From positions 62,001 to 126,000 of the forward strand of contig DATGZK010000048.1 of assembly GCA_035489755.1 (NCBI GenBank): a stretch of 64,000 nt of DNA, in the 5' to 3' direction. Numbering within the stretch: the stretch's first letter is position 1; each line of letters opens with the position of its first letter. Shown here piece after piece: positions 41,900 to 48,982 of this stretch. Below the pieces are notes generated by a model that saw only the letters and a program-made list of their open reading frames with translations, was not told where the DNA came from and made no database searches. The position numbers were made by a program, and so were the translations under genes. Source of the stretch: UBA9160 sp035489755 (lineage in GTDB: Bacteria; Myxococcota_A; UBA9160).

Positions 41900-42748
41900 A
41901 TGTGGTGCGGAAAGCGCGTATCGGTGGTGCTGCCCACCTACAACGAACGGGCTTCGATCCGGCAGTGCATTGAGGACTTCCGACAGACCGGCCTCGTCGA
42001 CGAAATCATCGTCGTCAACAACAACGCGGCCCCGGGGACCAGCGAGGAGGTGGCGAAGACGTGTGCCCGTGAGGTGCACGAGCCGTGCCAGGGCTATGGC
42101 GCAGCGATCCGGCGCGGCTTCCGTGAGGCGAGCGGGGATCTCATCATCGTCTCGGAGCCCGACGGGACCTTCTACGCCCGCGACGTTCGCAAGATGCTCG
42201 CGTACGCCGAGGACTTCGATGTGGTCTACGGCAGTCGCACCGTGAAGGAGCTGATTTGGGAGGGAGCCAACATGGGCCTCTTCCTCAAATGGGGCAACTA
42301 CAGCGTCGCGAAGCTGATGGAGTTTCTGTTCAACACCACCTCGCTCACGGACGTCGGCTGCACGCTGCGCTGCGTACGCCGCGATGCGCTGCGTCGCATC
42401 GAGCCTTTCTTCAGCGTCGCAGGCAGCTTCTTCGGCCCGCAGATGATGGTCCTAAGCATTCTGATGAAGCAAAAAATGATTCAGATCCCGGTGAACTACA
42501 GCAAACGCGTAGGGACCTCGTCCGTGACTGGCAACAAATGGGTGGCGTTCCGTCTGGGCATGCAGATGATCCTGCTGATCCTCGACTACCGGCTGACGAG
42601 CTGGTTCTTTCGCTCGCGCTTTCGGCGAACGCCCGCGCCCGCCTTGGGAGGGGTCTCACCAGAAGACGGCGCGTTGCGGCTGCCGACCGCAGATCTTGTC
42701 GCTGAGTTCGATGAGGACGAGGACAAGGAGAAGACGCGACAACGCTGA
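41900..42748 (+). CDS. family 2 glycosyltransferase, polyprenyl-phosphate type
   Basis: A 282-residue GT-A enzyme. It begins VSVVLPTYNERASIRQCI, has DEIIVVNNNAAPGTSEEV and the DxD-like region SEPDGTFYARD, then YGSRTVK. The fold matches dolichol/undecaprenyl-phosphate sugar synthases. The C-terminus has one or two weak hydrophobic helices (FRLGMQMILLILDYRL). It may make the lipid-linked sugar used by the GT-C-like protein two genes upstream. The ATG at 41900 follows the methyltransferase stop by 2 nt; upstream extensions to 41813 overlap it. The sugar is not predictable. Confidence 0.88.
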   Translation: MWCGKRVSVVLPTYNERASIRQCIEDFRQTGLVDEIIVVNNNAAPGTSEEVAKTCAREVHEPCQGYGAAIRRGFREASGDLIIVSEPDGTFYARDVRKMLAYAEDFDVVYGSRTVKELIWEGANMGLFLKWGNYSVAKLMEFLFNTTSLTDVGCTLRCVRRDALRRIEPFFSVAGSFFGPQMMVLSILMKQKMIQIPVNYSKRVGTSSVTGNKWVAFRLGMQMILLILDYRLTSWFFRSRFRRTPAPALGGVSPEDGALRLPTADLVAEFDEDEDKEKTRQR

Positions 42749-42810
42749 ACGCGATTCGACCTCCCGCGTCGGAGATCGAGTCAAAACGCATTCGCGGAAC
42801 AGGCGCAACA

Positions 42811-42826
42811 GGGCGACGGATCGCCC
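42811..42826. terminator. possible bidirectional hairpin between convergent genes
   Basis: GGGCGA-CGGA-TCGCCC forms a 6-bp perfect stem with a 4-nt loop, between the convergent glycosyltransferase and methyltransferase genes. No T-run follows on either side. Confidence 0.3.
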
Positions 42827-42855
42827 CCAGCGCTGCGCTGCCGTACCCCGTTGTT

Positions 42856-43731
42856 CTAGACTCCGCGCGCGTGGACCAGCCAGATCGCGGCCGGCATGTG
42901 GAGCGCTCCCTGTTGGATGAACGGCGCGAGCGCCTCGCGTACGCTGTCGGCGGCCCGCGCGCGGAGTTCGGGCCCCCCGCCGGCAGCCCGAAGTGCCGCG
43001 GCCCCGGGCCCAATCTCGAGCGCAAACTCGACCGCGCGACTCGGGTCACCGTCTCCGAGGGCTAGCGACAAGTCCACGCCGTCGATCACGATCTCACCAA
43101 AGTTCGCGCGGGACAAAATGCCCCGAACTCGCTCGGGATCGGCGAAGGCGAACGGGCCGGGCAGGTTAGGATTCGGTGGCGACATCGGCACGTGACGAGC
43201 GATGGCAAGGGCGGGCACGAGCATCCATGGGTTGCGCTGGATAGGCTGCCAGCAAACGAACGCAAGGCGCCCGCCGCCACGGAGTGCGCGGCGCAGGTTC
43301 GCGAAGGCTGCCGTCGGGTCGGCGAAGAACATGACCCCAAAGCGAGAGAACAGGAGGTCGAAATCTTCTCGTCCGAGGTGCGCGGTTTGCGCGTCGGCGA
43401 GTACAAAGGTCGAGTTGGTGAGCCCGGACGCCTTGGCTCGCGCGAGTGCCCGTCCGAGCATTGGGCGCGACACATCGACGCCGAGGACGGCGCCCTTCGG
43501 CCCGACCCGGTGTCCAAGTTCGAGGCTGGTCGCGCCACAGCCGCAGCCGACGTCGACCACCCTCTCGCCCGGCGCGGCGTCGGCGAGCGCCAGCACCCGC
43601 TCGCCGATCGGGGCGATCAGGCGATCGAGGGTCTGTTCGCGGGCCGCCCAACTCTCTCCCGCACCTTCGTTCCAGTATTGGATCTGTTCGGCGTTGGGTC
43701 CGGCCAAGGACGGCATTTCGATCTCGGTCAC
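42856..43731 (-). CDS. class I SAM-dependent methyltransferase
   Basis: A 291-residue protein. Its N-terminus (QIQYWNEGAGESWAAREQTL) and motif I (VVDVGCGCGATSLELG) match ubiE/arsM-like methyltransferases. Further blocks are GVDVSRPMLGRAL, FVLADAQT, FDLLFSRFGVMFFADP and LRRALRGGGRLAFVCW. The acceptor is unknown. GTG at 43731 lies after a GGAGGG run; a TTG at 43752 and ATG at 43716 are alternatives. It follows the prepilin peptidase gene by about 55 nt on the same strand, so it could be co-transcribed, but a functional link is not evident. Confidence 0.87.
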   Translation of the reverse strand: MTEIEMPSLAGPNAEQIQYWNEGAGESWAAREQTLDRLIAPIGERVLALADAAPGERVVDVGCGCGATSLELGHRVGPKGAVLGVDVSRPMLGRALARAKASGLTNSTFVLADAQTAHLGREDFDLLFSRFGVMFFADPTAAFANLRRALRGGGRLAFVCWQPIQRNPWMLVPALAIARHVPMSPPNPNLPGPFAFADPERVRGILSRANFGEIVIDGVDLSLALGDGDPSRAVEFALEIGPGAAALRAAGGGPELRARAADSVREALAPFIQQGALHMPAAIWLVHARGV

Positions 43732-43786
43732 CCGCCCTCCCCTCTCCGCCAAGCCTAGGGGAAAGGCCCAGCGTTGCCCCCCGACC

Positions 43787-44662
43787 CTAAGGGAGGAGAG
43801 ACGGATGAGGAACGAGGATCACGAGGAGAGCACCCACCGCGAGCGCTGGCCCGAAGCCAAAGGGTGAGTTCCATCGGCGCGTGACAAGGGCGCTCGCCAG
43901 ACCGAGCGCAAGTCCCGCAATCGATGCGGCAAGAAGGGTCTCGACCACGCCGCCAGGACCAACGAAGGCCCCGATCATGGCGAGGAGCTTCACGTCGCCA
44001 AAGCCGAGACCTGGAAACCACGTCCAGTAGTCGAGGCTCGAGGGGCCCGGATACGGGGCGCCGTCTCCGGGCCAATGCTCGAAGGTCCGGCCCAGAGCCA
44101 CCGAAAGGCGCGCGTGGGCAAACCCTACGCTCCACAGCAGGCCGCCGCCGAGGGCAGCGCCAGAGACCGACCGCAAGAGCCCGGCCAGATACGGATCACC
44201 GTGAAACGCTTCGATCGCCGGCACGAGGACGAGGCCCGCCGCGAGCCCGCCGACGGAGATTTCATCGGGGATGATCCGATGCTCCGCGTCGATCGCCCCC
44301 GCCCCCACAAGCATGGCCGCGAATGCGCACCACAGCACAGTGTCGATTCGAGGTCCTGTCTCGAGCGCGATTACCGCAAAGAGGACCGCTGTCAGCAACT
44401 CGAGCGCTGGATACCGCAGCGAAATTCGTGCCCCGCAGCCTCGACATCTCCCACCCAGCAGGAGATAAGACACGAGCGGGATGTTCTCATACGGACGGAT
44501 CGCCCGCGAACACGCAGGGCAGCGTGATCCCGGCCAGACGATCGACTCACCGCGCGGCAAGCGGTGCACGACGACATTCAGGAAGGAGCCGACGAGCAAG
44601 CCGAAAGCAAACGCGATTGCGCCAACGGCCATGACTGACGGCGCGATCGCTGCGAGATTCAT
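43787..44662 (-). CDS. pilD: prepilin peptidase (type IV leader peptidase)
   Basis: A 291-residue polytopic membrane protein. The cytoplasmic zinc domain has two CxxC pairs, CPAC and CRGC. The N-terminal part is GSFLNVVVHRLPRGESI. The two catalytic aspartates are in GAIDAEHRIIPDEIS and GFGDVKLLAMIGAF. It cleaves and often N-methylates type IV prepilins and pseudopilins at the G/F bond. The substrates may be the two prepilins encoded at 47399-48578. The ATG at 44662 has only a weak RBS. It is separated from the ABC permease by 43 nt. Confidence 0.95.
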   Translation of the reverse strand: MNLAAIAPSVMAVGAIAFAFGLLVGSFLNVVVHRLPRGESIVWPGSRCPACSRAIRPYENIPLVSYLLLGGRCRGCGARISLRYPALELLTAVLFAVIALETGPRIDTVLWCAFAAMLVGAGAIDAEHRIIPDEISVGGLAAGLVLVPAIEAFHGDPYLAGLLRSVSGAALGGGLLWSVGFAHARLSVALGRTFEHWPGDGAPYPGPSSLDYWTWFPGLGFGDVKLLAMIGAFVGPGGVVETLLAASIAGLALGLASALVTRRWNSPFGFGPALAVGALLVILVPHPSLLP

Positions 44663-44705
44663 GTAAAGACCCTAGCGCGGAGCGCGCAGCCTCGTAAATC
44701 CTGTT

Positions 44706-45482
44706 TCACCGAAAATCACGGCGCTCGAAGATTGCCGAAGCCGCGCAGAGCACGAGAACGACATAACCCGTCCCGTAGAGGATCGGGAGCCAGAAATCCG
44801 AGGCGGTAATCGGGAGGCCGTGGACAGCCTGCGTCGATAGATTGAAACTCTCCAAGTCAGGCAGTACTCGGTGCAAGAGCGCGGTGATCTCACGCACCGC
44901 AGCCACTTCCGAGTGCTGGCCGAGATCACGCAGATTGCGCGTCAAGTGTCCAATCAGATAAAGGCCGACGGCGAAGAGCGACGCGAGCGTTGGCGTCGTA
45001 AACACAGAGAAGAGGGTCGCGAGCGCCACCAGAAGCGCGATCTCCATCGAAGCCAGGACGAGCGCAGCTCCATGCGCGGCGGTAAGGGGCGCTCCCGTGA
45101 GAAATGAACATGCCGCGAAGGCGGCCCCCATGATCGCGAGCTGAAGCACGAGCGTCGCGAGTAGCCCAAAGTACTTTCCGAGCAAGAACTCCGTGCGAGA
45201 AAGGGGCTTCGAGAGGATGGTGTAGATCGTCCGGCGATCGACCTCATTGTGGATGAGCCCGATTCCCACAAAGATCGCGATCGCAGCTCCAAAGATCCGA
45301 ATCGCAGCAAGCCCCACGTCTTGCAAAATCCGCTCTTGCTCCACGTAGGAGAGGGTCGATAGCAAGACGCCGGTTCCAATCAGAAGCACTGCAAAAAACA
45401 CCAGGGTGTAGAGCACGCGGTTGCGAACCGCTTCCCGTACCGTGTTTCCGGCAAGCGTCGCAATGCGAACGAGCGACATCAT
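44706..45482 (-). CDS. ABC-2 type transporter permease
   Basis: A 258-residue protein with six hydrophobic helices, e.g. VLYTLVFFAVLLIGTGVLL, SLFAVGLYLIGHL and LPILYGTGYVVLVLCAASAI. It begins VRIATLAGNTVREAVRNRVLY, as in NosY/ABC-2 permeases. The ATGATG start at 45482 overlaps the stop of the ATPase gene. The pair makes one exporter whose substrate is unknown; such pairs are near type IV pilus genes in several deltaproteobacteria. The neighbourhood of pilins and prepilin peptidase is suggestive only. Confidence 0.86.
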   Translation of the reverse strand: MMSLVRIATLAGNTVREAVRNRVLYTLVFFAVLLIGTGVLLSTLSYVEQERILQDVGLAAIRIFGAAIAIFVGIGLIHNEVDRRTIYTILSKPLSRTEFLLGKYFGLLATLVLQLAIMGAAFAACSFLTGAPLTAAHGAALVLASMEIALLVALATLFSVFTTPTLASLFAVGLYLIGHLTRNLRDLGQHSEVAAVREITALLHRVLPDLESFNLSTQAVHGLPITASDFWLPILYGTGYVVLVLCAASAIFERRDFR

Positions 45483-46444
45483 CGGGCGTCCTCTGGCGCC
45501 TGCGGAAGGCCCACCGCTGAGAGGAAGATCGTTTCGAGCGAGGCGCGGTGCGCGGCGACCGACACGACCTCGGCACCCGCTTCCAGCGCTTCGCGCAGGA
45601 CCGCGGAAACATCCTTTTCTGCGACACGCACTTCGAGCCGGTCCCCGACTGCCCGAAGCACGGCACCGCGTTCCTCAAAGCGGCTCGCAAGCTCGGCCCG
45701 GAGGCTCGCGAAGACGATATCGGTCTCACTCCTTCCCGCTCCGAGGAACTGTTGTGTGGTCCCCTCGTAGCGGATCTTGCCCTTCACGATAATCGCAACC
45801 CGATCGCACACCATTTCCACGTCTGTGAGGATGTGGGTATTCATGAAAACCGTCTTCCCCTCTTCGCGAAGGCGCAAAATCAGATCCCGGATCTCCTTGC
45901 GGCCGATCGGATCGAGGCCGCTCATCGGCTCATCGAGGAACACGACGCGCGGATCGTGCACCAATGCCTGTGCAATCCCGATGCGCTGGAGCATCCCCTT
46001 CGAATACGTCCGGAGCCGCGAATCGGCAGCGTGTACGAGGCTCACCCACTCAAGAAGAGTGTCGACCCGTTTCCCGATGAGCCCACGCGGAAGCCCGGAC
46101 AGCCGCGCATAGAACTTCAGGATCTCGCGGCCCGTCAGGTAGTCGTAGAAGTACGGATTTTCGGGAAGGAAGCCGACGTGCCTTCGGAACTCGGTCTCAC
46201 GCACGTCGTGCCCGACGATCGCAGCGCGACCCTCAGTGGCGAAGATCAGACCCATGAGGATCTTGAGCGTCGTGGTCTTGCCAGCACCGTTTGGACCGAC
46301 AAAACCGAAGATCTCGCCTTCGCGCACGGAGAACGAGATTCGGTCCAGCACACGCTTCCGGCGTACGCCGAGGCCCACACGGAAATCCTTGACCAAGCCC
46401 TCGACCCGCACGACCTCTGCACGCGATCCCCGCGACGCGCTCAC
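45479..46444 (-). CDS. ABC transporter ATP-binding protein
   Basis: A 321-residue ABC ATPase. Walker A is FVGPNGAGKTTTLKIL, the signature YSKGMLQRIGIAQAL and Walker B RVVFLDEPMSGLDP, with the switch His in NTHILTDVE. The C-terminal 90 residues are the extra domain of ABC-2 ATPases. GTG at 46444 overlaps the upstream stop (GTGA). It works with the permease downstream. All catalytic residues are present. Confidence 0.96.
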   Translation of the reverse strand: MSASRGSRAEVVRVEGLVKDFRVGLGVRRKRVLDRISFSVREGEIFGFVGPNGAGKTTTLKILMGLIFATEGRAAIVGHDVRETEFRRHVGFLPENPYFYDYLTGREILKFYARLSGLPRGLIGKRVDTLLEWVSLVHAADSRLRTYSKGMLQRIGIAQALVHDPRVVFLDEPMSGLDPIGRKEIRDLILRLREEGKTVFMNTHILTDVEMVCDRVAIIVKGKIRYEGTTQQFLGAGRSETDIVFASLRAELASRFEERGAVLRAVGDRLEVRVAEKDVSAVLREALEAGAEVVSVAAHRASLETIFLSAVGLPQAPEDAR

Positions 46445-47367
46445 TTCGCAGCCGCCTCCGATTTACGCTCGTCGCGCCAGCGCGCTCGCCGCTCTTCATC
46501 GATTGGGTTCCGGTGCACAACGTACCGGCTGCCGTAATACGTCGACACGATCTCTCCCGCCTCGCTCAGCTTCCACTCCCAGCCATTCGGCTCGGCGGGG
46601 ATCTGGCTTAAGACGGGGCTTGGGCCGGCGAGGAGATCCTCGACCGCCGTGATGTCCCGGCTGTTGCGCCACTTGAACTCCGCACGCGCTTGTTCGAGGA
46701 ATCGGGCTCGGCGCTCGGTCTCGATCTCGTCGAGAGCCTTCTCGTATTCTGCCCGCGTGTAGCCATCTGGCGCACGTTGGGCGAGCTCTTCCAAGAAGAT
46801 CGCCGCGGAGTCGAGGCCATCGCTCTGCGAGCGGAGCCTCGCAACCAATCGGGAGAGGTACCGCGGCGAGTCTGCGAAGTGTGTGGCCGGTTCCAGCGTT
46901 TCAGCAGCGGCTTCGTTCTCTTCGAGGTAGTAGAACTGATTAAAGCCGAGATAGAAGCGATTGCGCCAGTCCTCGGGGTGGTAGGCAATGCCCCGGCGCA
47001 GAAGGTCGTTTGCGTGCCGGACATTTTTTTCGCTGTCGGTCATCCAGACTGCGCCGAAGCGGTAGGGATGATCGACCCAAGGATCGAGCTCGGTCACCAC
47101 GTCGAGGAGCTTCCCGATGTGCGTGGCATGCCGGGAAAGATCGGATTCGCCACCACCCGCGAGCTGTACGGCTTGGAGCCAGTAGTAATCAGCGGCGAGT
47201 GCGGTGAAGCCGAACGAGGCGCTGCGCACCAGCTCAGGAGGAGGCACGAAGCTTTCATCTTGCTCTGTTTCGCCGGGGGTGCTGAGGTGCGCGTGCGCCC
47301 ACCCGGTGGTCGCCACGAGGGCGACTAGGACGAGCGTACGGAGGGTCTTTGAAGGCCGTGTGCGCAA
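46441..47367 (-). CDS. secreted TPR-like protein between pilin and ABC genes
   Basis: A protein of about 308 residues with a signal peptide (LRTLVLVALVATTGWAHA) and then helical-repeat-like segments (FGFTALAADYYWLQAVQLAG, RRGIAYHPEDWRNRFYLGF). It is a conserved-looking periplasmic protein without a named domain known to me. The start is TTG at 47367 with AAGGA-like and GGGG sequence before it; the frame is open to 47556 but that part lies inside the pilin gene and has no signal peptide. It sits 32 nt after the pilin stop and overlaps the ATPase gene by 4 nt. It may partner the ABC exporter or the pilin. Confidence 0.75.
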   Translation of the reverse strand: MRTRPSKTLRTLVLVALVATTGWAHAHLSTPGETEQDESFVPPPELVRSASFGFTALAADYYWLQAVQLAGGGESDLSRHATHIGKLLDVVTELDPWVDHPYRFGAVWMTDSEKNVRHANDLLRRGIAYHPEDWRNRFYLGFNQFYYLEENEAAAETLEPATHFADSPRYLSRLVARLRSQSDGLDSAAIFLEELAQRAPDGYTRAEYEKALDEIETERRARFLEQARAEFKWRNSRDITAVEDLLAGPSPVLSQIPAEPNGWEWKLSEAGEIVSTYYGSRYVVHRNPIDEERRARWRDERKSEAAAK

Positions 47368-47398
47368 TGAGCCCCAATCCTTCTCGTTGCGCGAGATG

Positions 47399-47947
47399 TC
47401 AGAATGGGGCACCCGGAGGGATGAGGTCCGTAAAGGTCGCGGGCTGATTGTACTTCGCCGCGACGGGAAGCTGCCCGAAGAGGACGTCAGGGCATGCCGA
47501 GCCGGGGACGCCACGAGCATAAAGGACCGTGGCGACGGCGCCATCTGCGTCCACATCTCCGTAGGCGGCCGCCGTCATGCAGGTATTCACCGGACAAGTG
47601 CAGCCATTCACGCTTGAGTTCGTGCTGTAATCGTAGAAGACGGCGCCTTCAGGCGTCCATCCAAGGGTGCTGAATGCCGCCTGAGCGGCCGGGCTCCATT
47701 GGCGCTTCTGTATGCCGTTGATCCCCCCAGGTACCGGTGCAATCGTGACGTAGGCCTGATACTCGGAGTAGTAGGCATCCCCGGTCTGGATGATCGCGAA
47801 GACATTCGTGTTCGCCTCCGCGCGTCGTGAGCGGGCCTGATAGGTTAGAAAGCTGGGAATTGCAATCGCGGCGAGGATACCGATGATCGACACCACGATC
47901 ATGACTTCGACGAGGGTAAAGCCCCCTCGGCGGCTGCGCAGCGACAT
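47399..47947 (-). CDS. type IV prepilin-like protein 1
   Basis: A 182-residue prepilin. The leader MSLRSRRGG ends at a G/F cleavage site and FTLVEVMIVVSIIGILAAIA forms the hydrophobic N-terminal helix with Glu5. The globular part has LGWTPEGAVFYDY and several Cys (CTCPVNTC), perhaps in disulfides. ATG at 47947 has GGAG 6 nt upstream. It follows prepilin 2 by 76 nt containing a strong inverted repeat. The GW-PEG motif is shared with prepilin 2, so the two are paralogues; their roles (major, minor or secretion pseudopilin) are not clear. Confidence 0.9.
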   Translation of the reverse strand: MSLRSRRGGFTLVEVMIVVSIIGILAAIAIPSFLTYQARSRRAEANTNVFAIIQTGDAYYSEYQAYVTIAPVPGGINGIQKRQWSPAAQAAFSTLGWTPEGAVFYDYSTNSSVNGCTCPVNTCMTAAAYGDVDADGAVATVLYARGVPGSACPDVLFGQLPVAAKYNQPATFTDLIPPGAPF

Positions 47948-47976
47948 GGCTCTCTCCATCGTGGTGAGGGAAGAAG

Positions 47977-48009
47977 GGAGGGCCAGGCCCTCGCAGCACC
48001 CGGCCCTCC
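47977..48009 (-). repeat. inverted repeat between the two prepilin genes
   Basis: GGAGGGCC and its perfect complement GGCCCTCC are separated by 17 nt, in the 76-nt gap between prepilin 2 and prepilin 1. A pyrimidine-rich stretch (CTTCTTCCCTC) follows on the minus strand. This could be a partial terminator that sets the ratio of the two pilins, or an mRNA-stabilising stem. No stronger assignment is possible by eye. Confidence 0.55.
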
Positions 48010-48023
48010 GTCCTACACAGGCT

Positions 48024-48578
48024 CTAGAACACGCTCTGGCCGTCGGTTGCCGCGCAGGGCCCCACGGTGTTGAGCAGGTCGGCAGCCATCGTCCCCGCGT
48101 CCCACGAACCCGTGGTCACGCAGGTTCCGAAGGGAACCGCGATGCCGGGGCCGGCGGCGATCGCCGGGTGGATGTAGCCGAAGTTGGAGAGCGTCCCGTC
48201 GCCGTCGAGGTCGCCCTGGGCGGCCGAAGAGAACGCGCCAGCGTTCGCGCCGGCACCGATGGCGACACCGTACACGAAGAAGACCTCACCCTCGGGCGAC
48301 CAGCCAAGTTGGTCGAACCCCGAACCCGCCGTCCACACGCGCTTGAGGTTGCCGGGGGCACCCGCCGGGTTCTGAGCGGACGCGACGTAGGTGCTGTACT
48401 CCGAGAAGTACCCTTCCTCGGCCGTACGGACTGCGGCGAGATTGGCCTTCGCCTCACCGGTCTTGCTGCGCAGCTGGAAGCGCAGGAAGTTCGGAATGGC
48501 GATCGCCGCCAAGATACCAATGATGGCGACGACGATCATTAGCTCGATGAGGGTGAAACCCTCGCGACGCTTCGTCAT
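48024..48578 (-). CDS. type IV prepilin-like protein 2 (sigma-54 promoter)
   Basis: A 184-residue prepilin. A short leader MTKRREG precedes the cleavage site, then FTLIELMIVVAIIGILAAIA with Glu5, the N-terminus of major pilins such as PilA of Geobacter and Myxococcus. It continues RFQLRSKTGEAKANLAAVRT. The globular part has LGWSPEGEVFFVYGVA and two Cys near the C-terminus. ATG at 48578 has GGGAG 8 nt upstream. It is the first gene after the sigma-54 promoter at 48719-48735 and a leader of about 130 nt. This is probably the major pilin, but the machinery genes (pilB, pilC, pilQ) are not in the window. Confidence 0.92.
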   Translation of the reverse strand: MTKRREGFTLIELMIVVAIIGILAAIAIPNFLRFQLRSKTGEAKANLAAVRTAEEGYFSEYSTYVASAQNPAGAPGNLKRVWTAGSGFDQLGWSPEGEVFFVYGVAIGAGANAGAFSSAAQGDLDGDGTLSNFGYIHPAIAAGPGIAVPFGTCVTTGSWDAGTMAADLLNTVGPCAATDGQSVF

Positions 48579-48982
48579 GTCTCTATCTCCCATGCTGCCG
48601 GACGATCGTTCCTGAGCGCCGGCCGGGGGCCGCTGGAGCACCTTGCTCCGATTCGTCCCGCCGCCGCGAACGGCGGCCATCCGGACCGCACGCTCCGATC
48701 GTGGCAGGTGCTTGCTGGAGCAACCCCCGTGCCAAGCGGGACTCTGCATGCCCGTGCATCGGCAAAAGATCGTTTGGACCTGAGCGCCAGGGGCGAATCC
48801 TCGGAAAGGGCCGTCCGCGGCCGCCTCACCCCGAGGCATTCAAAAACAGCCTCGGGTGACGCATTTCGGCGCTCCCGCCGACAATTCTCGTCACTTCCTC
48901 TCAAGCCGCTCTACACAAAAACCGATTCAGGGACGGCGCAGACGGCCGGCCACCAACTACCTTTCAGATCCTGGAGGAACCC
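48579..48982. other. divergent intergenic region with the sigma-54 promoter
   Basis: This holds the pilin promoter (48719-48735) and its leader, plus the upstream region of the plus-strand spermidine-synthase-like gene. The nominal frames reading through it from the pilin are extensions without homology. No enhancer-like repeats for a sigma-54 activator could be identified by eye, though they would be expected about 100 nt upstream of the promoter. Confidence 0.5.
48719..48735 (-). promoter_or_regulatory. sigma-54 (RpoN) promoter of the pilin gene
   Basis: The minus strand reads TTGGCACGGGGGTTGCT, which has the -24 GG in TTGGCACG and the -12 GC in TTGCT with the right 4-nt spacer. This matches the consensus YTGGCACGrNNNTTGCW at essentially every fixed base. 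It lies about 140 nt upstream of the prepilin 2 start. pilA of Myxococcus and of Geobacter is also sigma-54 controlled, by PilR-type activators, so the placement is sensible. Confidence 0.85.
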
